A stretch of DNA of 37,221 bases, from contig JAOUDF010000003.1 of the NCBI GenBank assembly GCA_029859385.1, positions 1 to 37,221 of the forward strand. The letters are read 5' to 3'. This DNA is from Nitrospirota bacterium (lineage in GTDB: Bacteria > Nitrospirota > JAOUDF01). Every line of letters starts with the position of its first letter. The first letter of the stretch is position 1. Positions 6,694 through 14,690 of this stretch are shown here, piece after piece. Position numbers and translations under genes: made by a program. The notes beneath the pieces are model-generated. The model did not search any database. It was not told the DNA's origin and was given only the letters and a program-made list of their open reading frames with translations.

Positions 6694-7116
6694 ATGACCT
6701 GGGGTTCCGTATATCTACATCGTCAGCGCGCCCCCCGCGTGAGCATCAGCCTGCCCGTCGAATACGATGCAGACGGCGCCTCCGATACGTTATCAGCCGA
6801 AGCCGCCGACAGCCTGAAGAAGACCGAATCCAAAAACATCAGTGAGGGCGGCCTGCTCCTGATACTCCCCGACAGGCTTGATCTCGATTCGACCATCACC
6901 GTCCGCATACATGTCCCCATCAAGTATTACACCGACAGAAACAAGATATCGCCTGTCCTCGCGAAGGCCCGCGTGGTCTGGACGGACCTGATCGCGGAGG
7001 GTTCATCGGGAGAGTACCACTGCGGCATCAGCTTCACCGACATTGCTCCGGAAGACCTGGCGCTGCTGAGGGAATTCATCAACCGCTGTCTCTCCTCGGA
7101 AAACCCGCTTAAATAA
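6694..7116 (+). CDS. PilZ-domain protein with altered RxxxR motif
   Basis: This is a 140-residue single PilZ domain, a family whose members bind cyclic di-GMP. The second signature NxSxxG is intact (N48-I-S-E-G-G53). The first, RxxxR, is altered. The segment reads H-R-Q-R-A-P-R-V, so the position four residues before R15 is Gln11, with Arg at 10 and 12. Binding may be weakened or shifted. The ATG at 6694 has an AGAGGTG ribosome site. The frame is open further upstream, but that part overlaps the tRNA and the palindromic repeat. It lies between tRNA-Sec and selD on the same strand, 22 bases before selD, so it may be co-transcribed with the selenium genes. No functional link is established. Confidence 0.8.
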   Translation: MTWGSVYLHRQRAPRVSISLPVEYDADGASDTLSAEAADSLKKTESKNISEGGLLLILPDRLDLDSTITVRIHVPIKYYTDRNKISPVLAKARVVWTDLIAEGSSGEYHCGISFTDIAPEDLALLREFINRCLSSENPLK

Positions 7117-7138
7117 TAACCTATACCCTGATGGTGCA

Positions 7139-8197
7139 ATGATGACCCAGAAAGAAAAGATACGCCTGACCCAACTGGCGTCCTGTTCCGGCTGAGCGGC
7201 CAAACTCAGTCTGAAAGACCTGTCCCAGGTGCTGGGGCAGCTGCCGAAAGGTGAAGACAACCCCAACGTCCTGGTCGGGCTTAACGACCCGGACGACGCG
7301 GGGGTTTACCGCCTTGACGACCGGATGGCCATGGTCCAGACGGTGGACTTCTTTCCGCCCATCGTGGACGACCCGTACGACTTTGGCGCCATTACGGCGA
7401 CCAACGCCATCAGCGATGTCTATGCCATGGGCGGCAGGCCCGTCACCGCGCTGAACCTGACGGCCTTTCCGGAGAAGGAGCTGGGAAGCGGCATACTTGA
7501 TAAAATACTCAAAGGCGGCCACGACAAGGCGGCCGAGGCAGGGGTCGCCGTCATCGGCGGACACTCCATAAACGACAAGGAAATAAAGTACGGCATGGCG
7601 GTGACCGGCCTCGTCGAGATCGAGAAGATGGTCACCAAGGGGGGTGGACGACCGGGAGATATACTGTACCTCACCAAACCCCTGGGAGTGGGGATCATTG
7701 CAACGGCGGCCAAGCGGGACCTGGCCCCGGAGAAGGCATTGAAAAAAGCCATCAAATCGATGAGTGAGCTCAACAGGGGCGCAGCGGAGGCCATGGTAGC
7801 CGCGGGAGTGCGGGGTGGAACCGACGTTACGGGATTCGGCCTTCTGGGGCACCTGTGGGAGATGCTGGTCGCGGGCAAGGTGGGGGCCGAGATATCGGCC
7901 TCGGCGATACCGGTGTTCGAAGAGGTCTGGGACCTGGCGTTGGCCGAGATAATGCCCGGCAGGACAAAGGTCAACCTCGATTATCTGAGCGAGCATATCG
8001 TCTTCGAAGGCAGGGTCCCGCCGCAGACCCGGCATATCCTCTGCGACCCGCAGACGTCGGGCGGGCTGCTCATCGCGGTTCCCGAGGCATCGAGAGAGAT
8101 ATTTCTGCGCGAGGCCGAAGCCCGGGGCGTAAAGACGGTGGCCGAAATAGGCCGGTTAGTCAAAGACAAGGAATGCAGGATAAGGGTGACGCCATAA
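7139..8197 (+). CDS. selD: Selenophosphate synthase, itself a selenoprotein (UGA = Sec19)
   Basis: SelD makes selenophosphate, the selenium donor for Sec-tRNA, from selenide and ATP. The full gene starts at ATG 7139 (or 7142) and reads CSG-UGA-AAK at 7184-7204. The in-frame TGA at 7193-7195 falls at the catalytic position equivalent to E. coli Cys17, followed by the conserved Lys (K22). After the UGA the frame is a complete SelD, with LNDPDDAGVYRLDD, TVDFFPPIVDDPYDFG, GGHSINDKE and GGTDVTGFGLLGHL. Read as stop, the UGA would leave a gene without its active-site residue. A hairpin just downstream fits a bacterial SECIS element. The total length of 352 residues matches the family. The stop overlaps the selA start by one base (TAATG), so the two are translationally coupled. 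The ribosome site is weak. Confidence 0.93.
7193..7240 (+). promoter_or_regulatory. Sec UGA codon and candidate SECIS hairpin in selD
   Basis: The UGA at 7193-7195 is followed by an 8-bp stem, CTGTCCCA (7220-7227) / TGGGGCAG (7233-7240), with a GGTGC loop. The loop begins 32 bases after the UGA and starts with GG-T as in SelB-recognised bacterial SECIS loops. Pattern and spacing fit the bacterial SECIS rule; SelB binding is inferred. Confidence 0.7.
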
Positions 8198-9597
8198 TGG
8201 AACAGAAAACCAGCAGACAGGCCGAGTTGAGAAGGCTTCCCAGCGTGGAGGAGGTCCTTCAGGTACCGGCGCTGGCACCGTGGATAGAAACTCTTTCGCG
8301 GGCCGTCGTGACGGCGGTCGTGCGGGACCAGCTTGCGTCCATACGGAAAGCGGTCGTCGATGGCGCCGACTGCCCCGATGAGTCCGCCATCCACGGCCGA
8401 ATCGCGGCCGCCCTGAAGCAGAAATCACTCTCCACCCTCAGGCCGGTCATCAACGCCACCGGCGTTATCCTTCACACCAATCTCGGTCGCGCCCCCCTTT
8501 CGAAAGCAGCCATTCAGGCGTTGACGGAGGTGGCAGCAGGGTACAGCAATCTCGAACTCGATCTCTCCTCGGGAAAGCGTGGAAGGCGCGCGCCCTTTAT
8601 GGAAGAGCTGGTCCGTCACCTCACCGGTGCAGAGTCGGCGCTGGTGGTCAACAACAATGCGGCTGCCCTCCTTTTGGCCCTGGGAACTCTGGCCAATGGC
8701 AAAGAGGTAATCATCTCGCGGGGAGAGCTTGTGCAGATCGGGGGCGGGTTCCGGATACCCGACATACTCCAGCAGAGCGGGGCAAAGCTCAAGGAGGTCG
8801 GCACCACCAACCAGACCTACGCATCGGATTACGAAAAGGCCATCGGCCCCGATACCGCCATGATCCTCAGGGTTCACCACAGCAACTTCAGGATGCTGGG
8901 GTTCACCCATCAGGCCGAGCGCCGCGATCTGGCAGCCCTGGCGGAGCGGCACAACATCCTGCTTGTCGAAGACCTGGGAAGCGGCGCCGTGGCCGACACC
9001 GCCGCCTTCGGCATGGAACACGAACCGACCCCGGCCGACTCGCTGGCAGCGGGGGTACATCTGGTTTGCTTCAGCGGCGACAAGATTCTGGGCGGCCCCC
9101 AGGCGGGGATACTGGCCGGGAGAAAGACGCTGGTCGAGCAGATGCGCAGGCACCCGCTCCTGCGGGCCATAAGGGTCGACAAGCTACAGGCCGCGGCCCT
9201 TCAGGCGACCCTTATCGACTATCTCAAGGGTGAACCGGAGAAGCGCAACCCCGTCTGGCAGATGTTGTCGGCCACGATTGATTCGCTGCGCTTACGGGCG
9301 GAGGAGCTGGCGGCGACACTGAAGAACGCGGGGATTGCAGCGGAGGCGACTCCCTGCACCAGCGCCATGGGAGGCGGTTCGCTGCCGGAGCAGGATATGC
9401 CGTCATACGGCGTAACCGTTACTCCTGCCTACCCGGTTAATGAGGAGGAAGAAAAACTGCGCACCGGTGAGACGCCGATCATGGCGCGGATAGAGGAAGA
9501 CAGGCTGGTGCTGGATTTGCGGACGGTGCTGCCGGGGCAGGATGATACGCTGGTCAAGGCGCTTTGTGACAGTTTGTCGGAAGCACCGTTGCGATAG
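8197..9597 (+). CDS. selA: L-seryl-tRNA(Sec) selenium transferase
   Basis: SelA is a PLP enzyme. It converts Ser-tRNA-Sec to selenocysteinyl-tRNA-Sec using the selenophosphate made by SelD. The 466-residue protein has the expected length. The N-terminal domain (RRLPSVEEVLQ) precedes the core with INATGVILHTNLGRAPLS, and then EDLGSGAV. The PLP lysine is K296 in CFSGDKILGGPQAG, the equivalent of E. coli K295. The ATG overlaps the selD stop. An upstream extension of the same frame (from 7855) runs antiframe through selD and is not part of the gene. selB, normally the partner of selA, does not follow; the next genes are on the other strand and look foreign. Confidence 0.96.
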   Translation: MEQKTSRQAELRRLPSVEEVLQVPALAPWIETLSRAVVTAVVRDQLASIRKAVVDGADCPDESAIHGRIAAALKQKSLSTLRPVINATGVILHTNLGRAPLSKAAIQALTEVAAGYSNLELDLSSGKRGRRAPFMEELVRHLTGAESALVVNNNAAALLLALGTLANGKEVIISRGELVQIGGGFRIPDILQQSGAKLKEVGTTNQTYASDYEKAIGPDTAMILRVHHSNFRMLGFTHQAERRDLAALAERHNILLVEDLGSGAVADTAAFGMEHEPTPADSLAAGVHLVCFSGDKILGGPQAGILAGRKTLVEQMRRHPLLRAIRVDKLQAAALQATLIDYLKGEPEKRNPVWQMLSATIDSLRLRAEELAATLKNAGIAAEATPCTSAMGGGSLPEQDMPSYGVTVTPAYPVNEEEEKLRTGETPIMARIEEDRLVLDLRTVLPGQDDTLVKALCDSLSEAPLR

Positions 9598-9599
9598 AA

Positions 9600-9665
9600 C
9601 GGCTGGATCAGCCACGGCTGTAAGGAGTTGGCTGCATCCATTTGTTGAGCAATTCGTTGCCTGCG
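9600..9665 (-). other. Possible degenerate attC remnant beside selA
   Basis: On the minus strand, just after the HEPN-like gene, GGCAAC-GAATT-GCTCAAC recalls the R''-spacer-L'' half of an attC site. The remainder folds through CAGCC/GGCTG but lacks a clear GTTRRRY box before reaching the selA stop. This is weak evidence, useful only together with the better site at 10433-10485. Confidence 0.3.
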
Positions 9666-9682
9666 AATATCTCTTTCTACGT

Positions 9683-10414
9683 TCATGAGGGTTGACCCTC
9701 GTGCAGCTTTCTGAGTTTGGCCAGCCACGTCTCGAATGTTAGGTCGACGGTCAAGTCAAATTCTGTCTCTGCGAGATACGTCCATTCCATACCCACTGGT
9801 ACCGTCTTCTTTCGCACTTCATTCCCTTCGTTAATCTCCGCCCACATCTCCGTGGGACATTTGTCAGATAGGACTTGCATTAGTTCACGAATCAGCTTGA
9901 AGATGATTGTCGCATATTCCATTACTTCATCAAACGATGCTATGTAGCCTCGATGTATGACTTTGTTTCGAAGTTGCGGGATTTTCTCTGATAACTCGAA
10001 CGACTCACCCGCTATAGCCGGAAACAAAAAGAGAAAGGCGCCAAACTGCCGCTCCGATTGGGCTTTCACATGCTTCCACGATACATCGAAAAGCGAAGAA
10101 GATAATCCAAGCTTGCGATATGCGACTCTTAGGAAGAACTCATATGCGCGCTCAAGAGCTGCCGAAAAGGTAGATACAGCTTCATTCGTGTAATGATCAA
10201 GAAGAGCGTGACAACCGGACTGGAAAAGTACATGATGTTTGCGACTTATATGCACAACAGCAGTGGTGTGACCCTTTTCGCAGGTGAGATAGACTATTCC
10301 ATTGTCGTCCATTTCAGCGTAGTAGAATAACCTAACAGGTGTCGACTCGCCTGTAGTGGTCAGCTTGTTAGCTGCTTCTTTCATGCATATCACGCAAGAT
10401 CCCGTCGCCTTCAT
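9683..10414 (-). CDS. Unknown protein with zinc-ribbon-like Cys pairs and a HEPN-like RxxxxH motif
   Basis: This is a 243-residue protein I do not recognise as a named family. The N-terminus has C7-x2-C10 and, after about 35 residues, C45-EKGH49, suggesting a small zinc-binding fold. The rest is mostly helical. It contains R149-N-K-V-I-H154 in LRNKVIHRGY, the R-x4-H pattern of HEPN domains, many of which are RNases or toxin parts; in others the motif is inactive. The start at 10414 has an AAGGAA ribosome site and lies only about 19 bases from the attC-like site, as in integron cassettes. Base composition is clearly lower in GC than selA or the MFS gene. Function is unknown; a cassette-borne stress or defence role is speculation. 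Confidence 0.65.
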   Translation of the reverse strand: MKATGSCVICMKEAANKLTTTGESTPVRLFYYAEMDDNGIVYLTCEKGHTTAVVHISRKHHVLFQSGCHALLDHYTNEAVSTFSAALERAYEFFLRVAYRKLGLSSSLFDVSWKHVKAQSERQFGAFLFLFPAIAGESFELSEKIPQLRNKVIHRGYIASFDEVMEYATIIFKLIRELMQVLSDKCPTEMWAEINEGNEVRKKTVPVGMEWTYLAETEFDLTVDLTFETWLAKLRKLHEGQPS

Positions 10415-10432
10415 TATTCCTTATCCATCATT

Positions 10433-10485
10433 GCCCAACGTATAGCTAGCGCCAGAATGGCGCGAATTTGAGCGAATTGTTAAGC
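10433..10485 (-). other. attC-like integron recombination site
   Basis: On the minus strand the 53-base element begins with R''-like GCTTAAC (10485-10479) and ends with R'-like GTTGGGC (10439-10433). The two pair over all 7 bases with G-T wobbles. Inside are two 5-base spacers (AATTC and TATAC) and a short L''/L' pairing (GCT-c-A with TAGC, leaving one extrahelical C). A GCGCC-ATTCT-GGCGC hairpin completes it. These are the defining parts of attC. The upstream gene's stop codon TAA lies within GCTTAAC and the next gene starts about 19 bases after GTTGGGC, both usual for cassettes. It is slightly shorter than typical sites. Confidence 0.65.
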
Positions 10486-10857
10486 ATGACCTTCTTTTGA
10501 TCCTGCGAAGTAACCGACTGCATAGCCGATTGCTCCAAGGACAAAACAATATACTGGAAGTACCGCAAAAATTAATGCGCTTGTAGAGCTTCCAGTTGCT
10601 GTACCGTTAATATCGAAATACCACTGAATATGAATAAACCACATTAACGGAATAACTGGAACAAGAAACCCTTTTATAGCTGAGATATGTCGTTTTTCCC
10701 CTTTCCTTCCAGCCAGTATGGTCCTTATGAAAATAAGAATTAACGGTAAAAGTACCCAAAGTGAGCCAATATTGGGAACCACATTGGCAAAAAACAAACA
10801 AGCAATTGCTGTGACAGTAATGATTACCTGGATAAATTTTGTATCAATGCGTTCCAT
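10480..10857 (-). CDS. Small membrane protein of unknown function, probable integron cassette gene
   Basis: This is a 125-residue protein with about four hydrophobic segments: IIVTAIACLFF-like near residue 10-30, LWVLLPLILIFI, FLVPVIPLMWFIHI and LIFAVLPVYCFVLGAIGYAVGYF. No family is recognised. The frame is open to 10905, but MERIDTKF at 10857 is a more natural start than the MLWFRLSNN upstream; neither has a strong ribosome site. The stop codon lies inside the attC-like site. The AT-rich composition differs from the flanking selA and MFS genes, consistent with horizontal acquisition as a cassette. Confidence 0.6.
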   Translation of the reverse strand: MERIDTKFIQVIITVTAIACLFFANVVPNIGSLWVLLPLILIFIRTILAGRKGEKRHISAIKGFLVPVIPLMWFIHIQWYFDINGTATGSSTSALIFAVLPVYCFVLGAIGYAVGYFAGSKEGHA

Positions 10858-10998
10858 GTTCTGATGCCATATCAACAAGTTATTAGATAAACGGAACCAT
10901 AGCACTAGAACATCGAATTATCAATCCATTAGCAAAAACAAAACCCGTTGGCGATACCGCCGCCCCTGGCTACTATTTGTGATTACCACTACGCCCGT

Positions 10999-12240
10999 TT
11001 ACTCCGCCGAGCGCTCCTGCTCAACTGATTCTGACGTTTCAGCTACCCTGCCCGACCGCAACACCAGCCCCCCCGCGAGACAGACCGCCCCGCATATCGC
11101 CACGGTCCACTGCACGCCGATCCGGTGCGACGCCACACCGGCAAAGAGGCTCCCGATGGGAGTAAGCCCCACGAACATCATGGAGTAGAGGCTCATCACC
11201 CTCCCCCGCAGTTCATCGGGCACCGTCGATTGCAGATAGGTGTTGGTCGAGACCAGCTGGGTAATGAGGCTGAACCCGGCCAGCGGCAAGATCAGCAGCG
11301 ACAGCCAGACGTTTGTTGACCCCGAAAAGAGGATAAGGACGACGCCGAAGGCTGACGCAGCTTTCCATACATTCCGGTCCATGCCGTCCTGCGCGTTCCG
11401 GTGGGCCAGCGCCAGGGCCCCGGCCAGGGCACCCATCCCTATGGCCCCCATGAGGTACCCCAGCAGGGCCGGGCCTCCGTGAAGGATTTCTCCGGCAAAG
11501 ACCGGCATGAGCACGGTATAGGGCGACCCGGCAATGCTGGACATTGCCACAAGGATGAGCAGCGCCCTGATGCGCGGCGTGTGCCACGCATAGCGAACCC
11601 CCTCCTTCAGCCGTTCGAGGTATGAGCCCTTTGGACCGGCAGCGGGGCGCGCTGCAAGCTGCATGACGAGAAGGCAGCCGATGACCACCATGAAGCTGAG
11701 GCTGTTTATGACAAAGCAGATCCCCTCGCCGTAGACGGCCACGGTGACCCCGGCGATGGAGGGGCCGATGAGGCGGGCGCTGTTGAAGATGGTGGAGTTG
11801 AGCGCTATGGCGTTGGAGAGGTCCTTGCGGTCGACCAGCTCCACGATGAACGACTGGCGGGCGGGCATGTCCACGGCGTTGATGAAACCGAGAAAGAGCG
11901 ACAGGGCGATGATATGCCAGACCTCGATGGTCCCGGCTATGGTGAGCACGGCGAGAAGGGCCGCCTGAAGCGCAGACAGCGCCTGGGTGATGACGATGAC
12001 GCGCCGCTTGGGAAAGCGGTCGGCCACCACCCCGCCCCACAACCCCATGACCAGCATGGGAAGCTGGGAGCAGAAGGCAACAATGCCCAGGAGAAAGGCC
12101 GAATTGGTCATGCGGTAGACGAGCCACCCCATGGCCACCTGCTGCATCCATGTGCCGACGAGGGAACAGAGCTGGCCGATGAAGAAGAGTCGGTAGTTTT
12201 TGTACTGGAGGGCGCGGAAGGTTTCTTTGGTTGAAAGCAA
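10999..12240 (-). CDS. MFS transporter (EntS/MFS_3-like exporter)
   Basis: This 413-residue inner-membrane carrier has about 12 membrane segments. The start (FRALQYKNYRLFFIGQLCSLVGTWMQQVAMGWLVYRMT) and the loop GGVVADRFPKRRVIVITQ match the branch of the major facilitator superfamily that includes enterobactin exporter EntS and the MFS_3 group. The late motif STNTYLQSTVPDELRGRVMSLYSMMF is also typical. The substrate is unknown. The start is a TTG at 12240; no ATG further in would preserve the conserved first helix. The gene follows lipA on the same strand across a repeat-containing gap, so it may be read from the PDH operon or separately. Confidence 0.88.
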   Translation of the reverse strand: MLSTKETFRALQYKNYRLFFIGQLCSLVGTWMQQVAMGWLVYRMTNSAFLLGIVAFCSQLPMLVMGLWGGVVADRFPKRRVIVITQALSALQAALLAVLTIAGTIEVWHIIALSLFLGFINAVDMPARQSFIVELVDRKDLSNAIALNSTIFNSARLIGPSIAGVTVAVYGEGICFVINSLSFMVVIGCLLVMQLAARPAAGPKGSYLERLKEGVRYAWHTPRIRALLILVAMSSIAGSPYTVLMPVFAGEILHGGPALLGYLMGAIGMGALAGALALAHRNAQDGMDRNVWKAASAFGVVLILFSGSTNVWLSLLILPLAGFSLITQLVSTNTYLQSTVPDELRGRVMSLYSMMFVGLTPIGSLFAGVASHRIGVQWTVAICGAVCLAGGLVLRSGRVAETSESVEQERSAE

Positions 12241-12262
12241 CTTTGATGGTCTCGCAAACAGC

Positions 12263-12366
12263 CGTCACACCGGTGAAAACCGGTGTCCAGCGACTTTGTA
12301 GCTATCCAAGAGAACTGGATTCCGGCTGGAGTTTACCCCGTACCTTGATACGGGGCCGGAATGACA
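12263..12366. repeat. Dispersed palindromic repeat
   Basis: Two perfect hairpins, CACCGGT-GAAA-ACCGGTG and CCCCGTA-cttgac-type loop-TACGGGG (12336-12355), are framed by CGTCAC and GGAATGAC. An ACTGGATTCCGGC segment lies between them. This is the common GTCATTCC...GGAATCCAG intergenic repeat architecture. It occupies the gap between lipA and the MFS gene. Confidence 0.6.
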
Positions 12367-12404
12367 AAAACTCTCCTCGACTTTCCCTACTTAATTTTGG
12401 GCCT

Positions 12405-13235
12405 TTACCGTATAGATGCTTTATAAGAGCTGCGCACCAGCGGGCCGGACACTACTTTGGCAAAACCAAGGGAGAGGGCCGCATCCTGCAGCTCGTCGAA
12501 CTCCTCTGGCGGCACAAACCTTGCCACCGGGTGCCCCTGCCCGCCGGGGTTGAGATACTGGCCGATGGTGAGGCTGCGGCATCCCACCGAGATCAGGTCC
12601 TGCAGCACCGTCATTACTTCGCTGGTCGTCTCACCCATGCCAAGGATGAGGCCCGATTTCGCCGTGAGCCCCGCCCGGGAAACCTTCTGCAGAAGATGCA
12701 GCGACCGTTCGTAGGCCGCGCCGGGCCTTACCTGCCGATAGAGCCTTTGGACCGTCTCCACGTTGTGGCCGAAGACATCGGGCTTCGAGTTGATCACCGT
12801 GTCGATGGCCGCATCATCTCCCATAAAATCGGGGGTCAAAAGCTCGACGGTACAGGAGGGGATTGTTTCACGGATGGCCGCCACGGTCAAGGCGAAGATG
12901 CGCGCCCCGCCGTCGGGAAGGTCATCCCGCGTTACCGAGGTAATGACGGCATGGCGGATGCTCAGTTGCTTCACCGCCGCCGCCACCCTCTCCGGTTCAT
13001 GCGGGTCGACATCCTCCGGCTTGCCGCCGGGGATGCCGCAGAAGGCGCAGTTGCGGGTACAGACATTGCCGAGGATCAGAAAGGTGGCGGTGCCGCTGCC
13101 CCAGCACTCCCATCGGTTGGGACAGCCGGAACTCTGGCAGACGGTGTGCAGCCCTTCGGCCGCAATGGTCGAGGCTACCGCGCGGTAGGCGTCGTTTTCG
13201 ATCGGATTTATTTTGAACCAGGGAGGTAACGGCAT
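12405..13235 (-). CDS. lipA: Lipoyl synthase
   Basis: LipA is a radical-SAM enzyme. It inserts two sulfurs into octanoyl groups carried on lipoyl domains, such as that of the E2 encoded just upstream. The 276-residue protein has both iron-sulfur motifs. The auxiliary cluster motif is CQSSGCPNRWEC (C-x4-C-x5-C) and the SAM motif is CTRNCAFC (C-x3-C-x2-C). It also has the family segments LTPDFMGD, VFGHNVETVQRLY and GLILGMGET. It is shorter at the N-terminus than E. coli LipA (321 residues), as is common in this group. The ATG at 13235 starts the conserved PPWFK segment. Its position after E2 makes functional sense for PDH lipoylation. Confidence 0.96.
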   Translation of the reverse strand: MPLPPWFKINPIENDAYRAVASTIAAEGLHTVCQSSGCPNRWECWGSGTATFLILGNVCTRNCAFCGIPGGKPEDVDPHEPERVAAAVKQLSIRHAVITSVTRDDLPDGGARIFALTVAAIRETIPSCTVELLTPDFMGDDAAIDTVINSKPDVFGHNVETVQRLYRQVRPGAAYERSLHLLQKVSRAGLTAKSGLILGMGETTSEVMTVLQDLISVGCRSLTIGQYLNPGGQGHPVARFVPPEEFDELQDAALSLGFAKVVSGPLVRSSYKASIR

Positions 13236-13240
13236 AAGAA

Positions 13241-13318
13241 CCCCACCCTCACCCTAACCCTCTCCCTGAGGGCGAGGGGAGCCCCCCTCCCTTTCAAGGG
13301 GAGGGTCGGGGTGGGGAT
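13241..13318. repeat. CCCTCACCCTAACCC-type palindromic repeat
   Basis: The plus strand reads CCCCACCCTCACCCTAACCC, then TGAGGGCGAGGGG and CCCTCC...GGGGAGGG, ending GGGGTGGGG. Its halves are complementary. It fills most of the 107-base gap between the E2 gene and lipA and resembles a widely dispersed intergenic element. Whether it ends or slows transcription is unknown. Confidence 0.6.
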
Positions 13319-13342
13319 GGGTAAAATCGCACAATAAAATTC

Positions 13343-14653
13343 TCAGACAACCAACCCCACCGGGTTCTCCATCAAATGACGAAACTCCTGCAGAAACTGG
13401 GCGCCCTGCATCCCGTCCACTACACGATGGTCGCAGGAGAGGGTCACCATCATCCTCTTGCCCACCTTTACATGGCTGCCCGCAACCACCGGCACGTCGC
13501 TGATGGTACCAATGGCGAGGATTGCGGCCTCGGGCGGGTTGATGACGGCAATGAAGCTCTCCACGCCGAACATCCCCAGGTTGGTGATGGTGAACGTCGC
13601 GCCGGTATATTCGTCCGGTTGCAAGCCCCGTTTTCTGGCCCGCTCGACCAGTACCTTTCCTTCGGCGGCGATGACCTTCAGCGCCTTGTTGCCGCAGTCG
13701 CGGATGACCGGCGTGATGAGCCCGTCCTCCAACCCGACCGCGACACCGATATCGATGGCCTTGTGGACCTTGACCTTGTTCTCCTCGACATAGGACGAGT
13801 TGAGCTGGGGGAACTTCTTCAGGGATTCAGCCGCCGCCTTGATCACGAGGTCGTTGACCCCGATCTTCACCTCAGGGTGAGTCTCCTTGACCTCCGCCAC
13901 CACCTCCAGGGCCTTCTCCATGGGGATCTCCATGGTGAGGTAGAAATGGGGCACCGGGGCCTTGCTCTTCGCCATCTGCCGCACAATGGCCTTGCGCATC
14001 TGCGAGAGGTCTTTTACCTCGCCGGGAACAGCAGGAGCGGCAACGGGAGGCGTCGGAGTGGGTTTCGCTGCCGGTTTCGGCGCGGCAGCCGCTGGGGCAG
14101 AAGTGCCTGCCGCATCGAGGATGTCTTTTTCCACAATGCGGCCTTCAGGACCAGTGCCGTGGACTTTGGCCAGATCAACCCCTTTTTCCTCAGCCAGCTT
14201 TCTTGCTGCAGGCGAAATCATCAATCGTCCTTCCCCTGATTCAACAGGAGGGGCTGGGGACGGCGCTGCTGCTGCCTTGGGTTTTTCTTCCACCGGCTTT
14301 GCGGCGGGCGCGGCAGGCGCTGGGGCAGCCGATTTCGGCTCTTCAGCAGGCTTCGGCGCGGGTGCGGCTGGTTTGGCTTCGGCACCACCGCCGACAATAT
14401 CCGAGATATCCTCATCCGCCGTACCCAGCACCGCGATAAGCTCGCCGATAGGGGCCGCCTGACCGGGCTCCAACAGCTTCTTGCGCAGAATGCCCGAAGA
14501 GAACGACTGAAGGTCCATCACCGCCTTGTCGGTCTCCACCTCGGCAATGGCATCGCCTGCCTTCACCTCGTCACCCTCATCCATATACCAGCTGATGATG
14601 GTTCCCTCTTCCATGGTGTCGCTGAGCTTGGGCATCAGTATTTTAATGGCCAT
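13343..14653 (-). CDS. pdhC: Pyruvate dehydrogenase complex E2, dihydrolipoamide acetyltransferase
   Basis: E2 passes acetyl groups from E1 to CoA, giving acetyl-CoA. The 436-residue protein has one N-terminal lipoyl domain with lipoylated K43 in EVETDKAVMDLQ. An Ala/Pro-rich linker follows, then a peripheral subunit-binding domain (ISPAARKLAEEKGVDLAKVHGTGPEGRI). The catalytic domain ends with the active-site SCDHRVVDGM (H409, D413). The ATG at 14653 has ribosome site TAGGAGA. It is separated from the E1-beta gene by a DUF433/DUF5615 pair, which is unusual. LipA, which makes its cofactor, is next downstream. No E3 gene is in the window. Confidence 0.95.
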   Translation of the reverse strand: MAIKILMPKLSDTMEEGTIISWYMDEGDEVKAGDAIAEVETDKAVMDLQSFSSGILRKKLLEPGQAAPIGELIAVLGTADEDISDIVGGGAEAKPAAPAPKPAEEPKSAAPAPAAPAAKPVEEKPKAAAAPSPAPPVESGEGRLMISPAARKLAEEKGVDLAKVHGTGPEGRIVEKDILDAAGTSAPAAAAPKPAAKPTPTPPVAAPAVPGEVKDLSQMRKAIVRQMAKSKAPVPHFYLTMEIPMEKALEVVAEVKETHPEVKIGVNDLVIKAAAESLKKFPQLNSSYVEENKVKVHKAIDIGVAVGLEDGLITPVIRDCGNKALKVIAAEGKVLVERARKRGLQPDEYTGATFTITNLGMFGVESFIAVINPPEAAILAIGTISDVPVVAGSHVKVGKRMMVTLSCDHRVVDGMQGAQFLQEFRHLMENPVGLVV

Positions 14654-14690
14654 TGGTTCTCCTATAGCAACGCCAGAAACTCATTTATCG

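Noticed and set aside
12231..13229. A 332-codon plus-strand frame opposite lipA
   Set aside because: Its first part translates the dispersed repeat (TPVKTGVQ-like) and the rest is the lipA antisense shadow.
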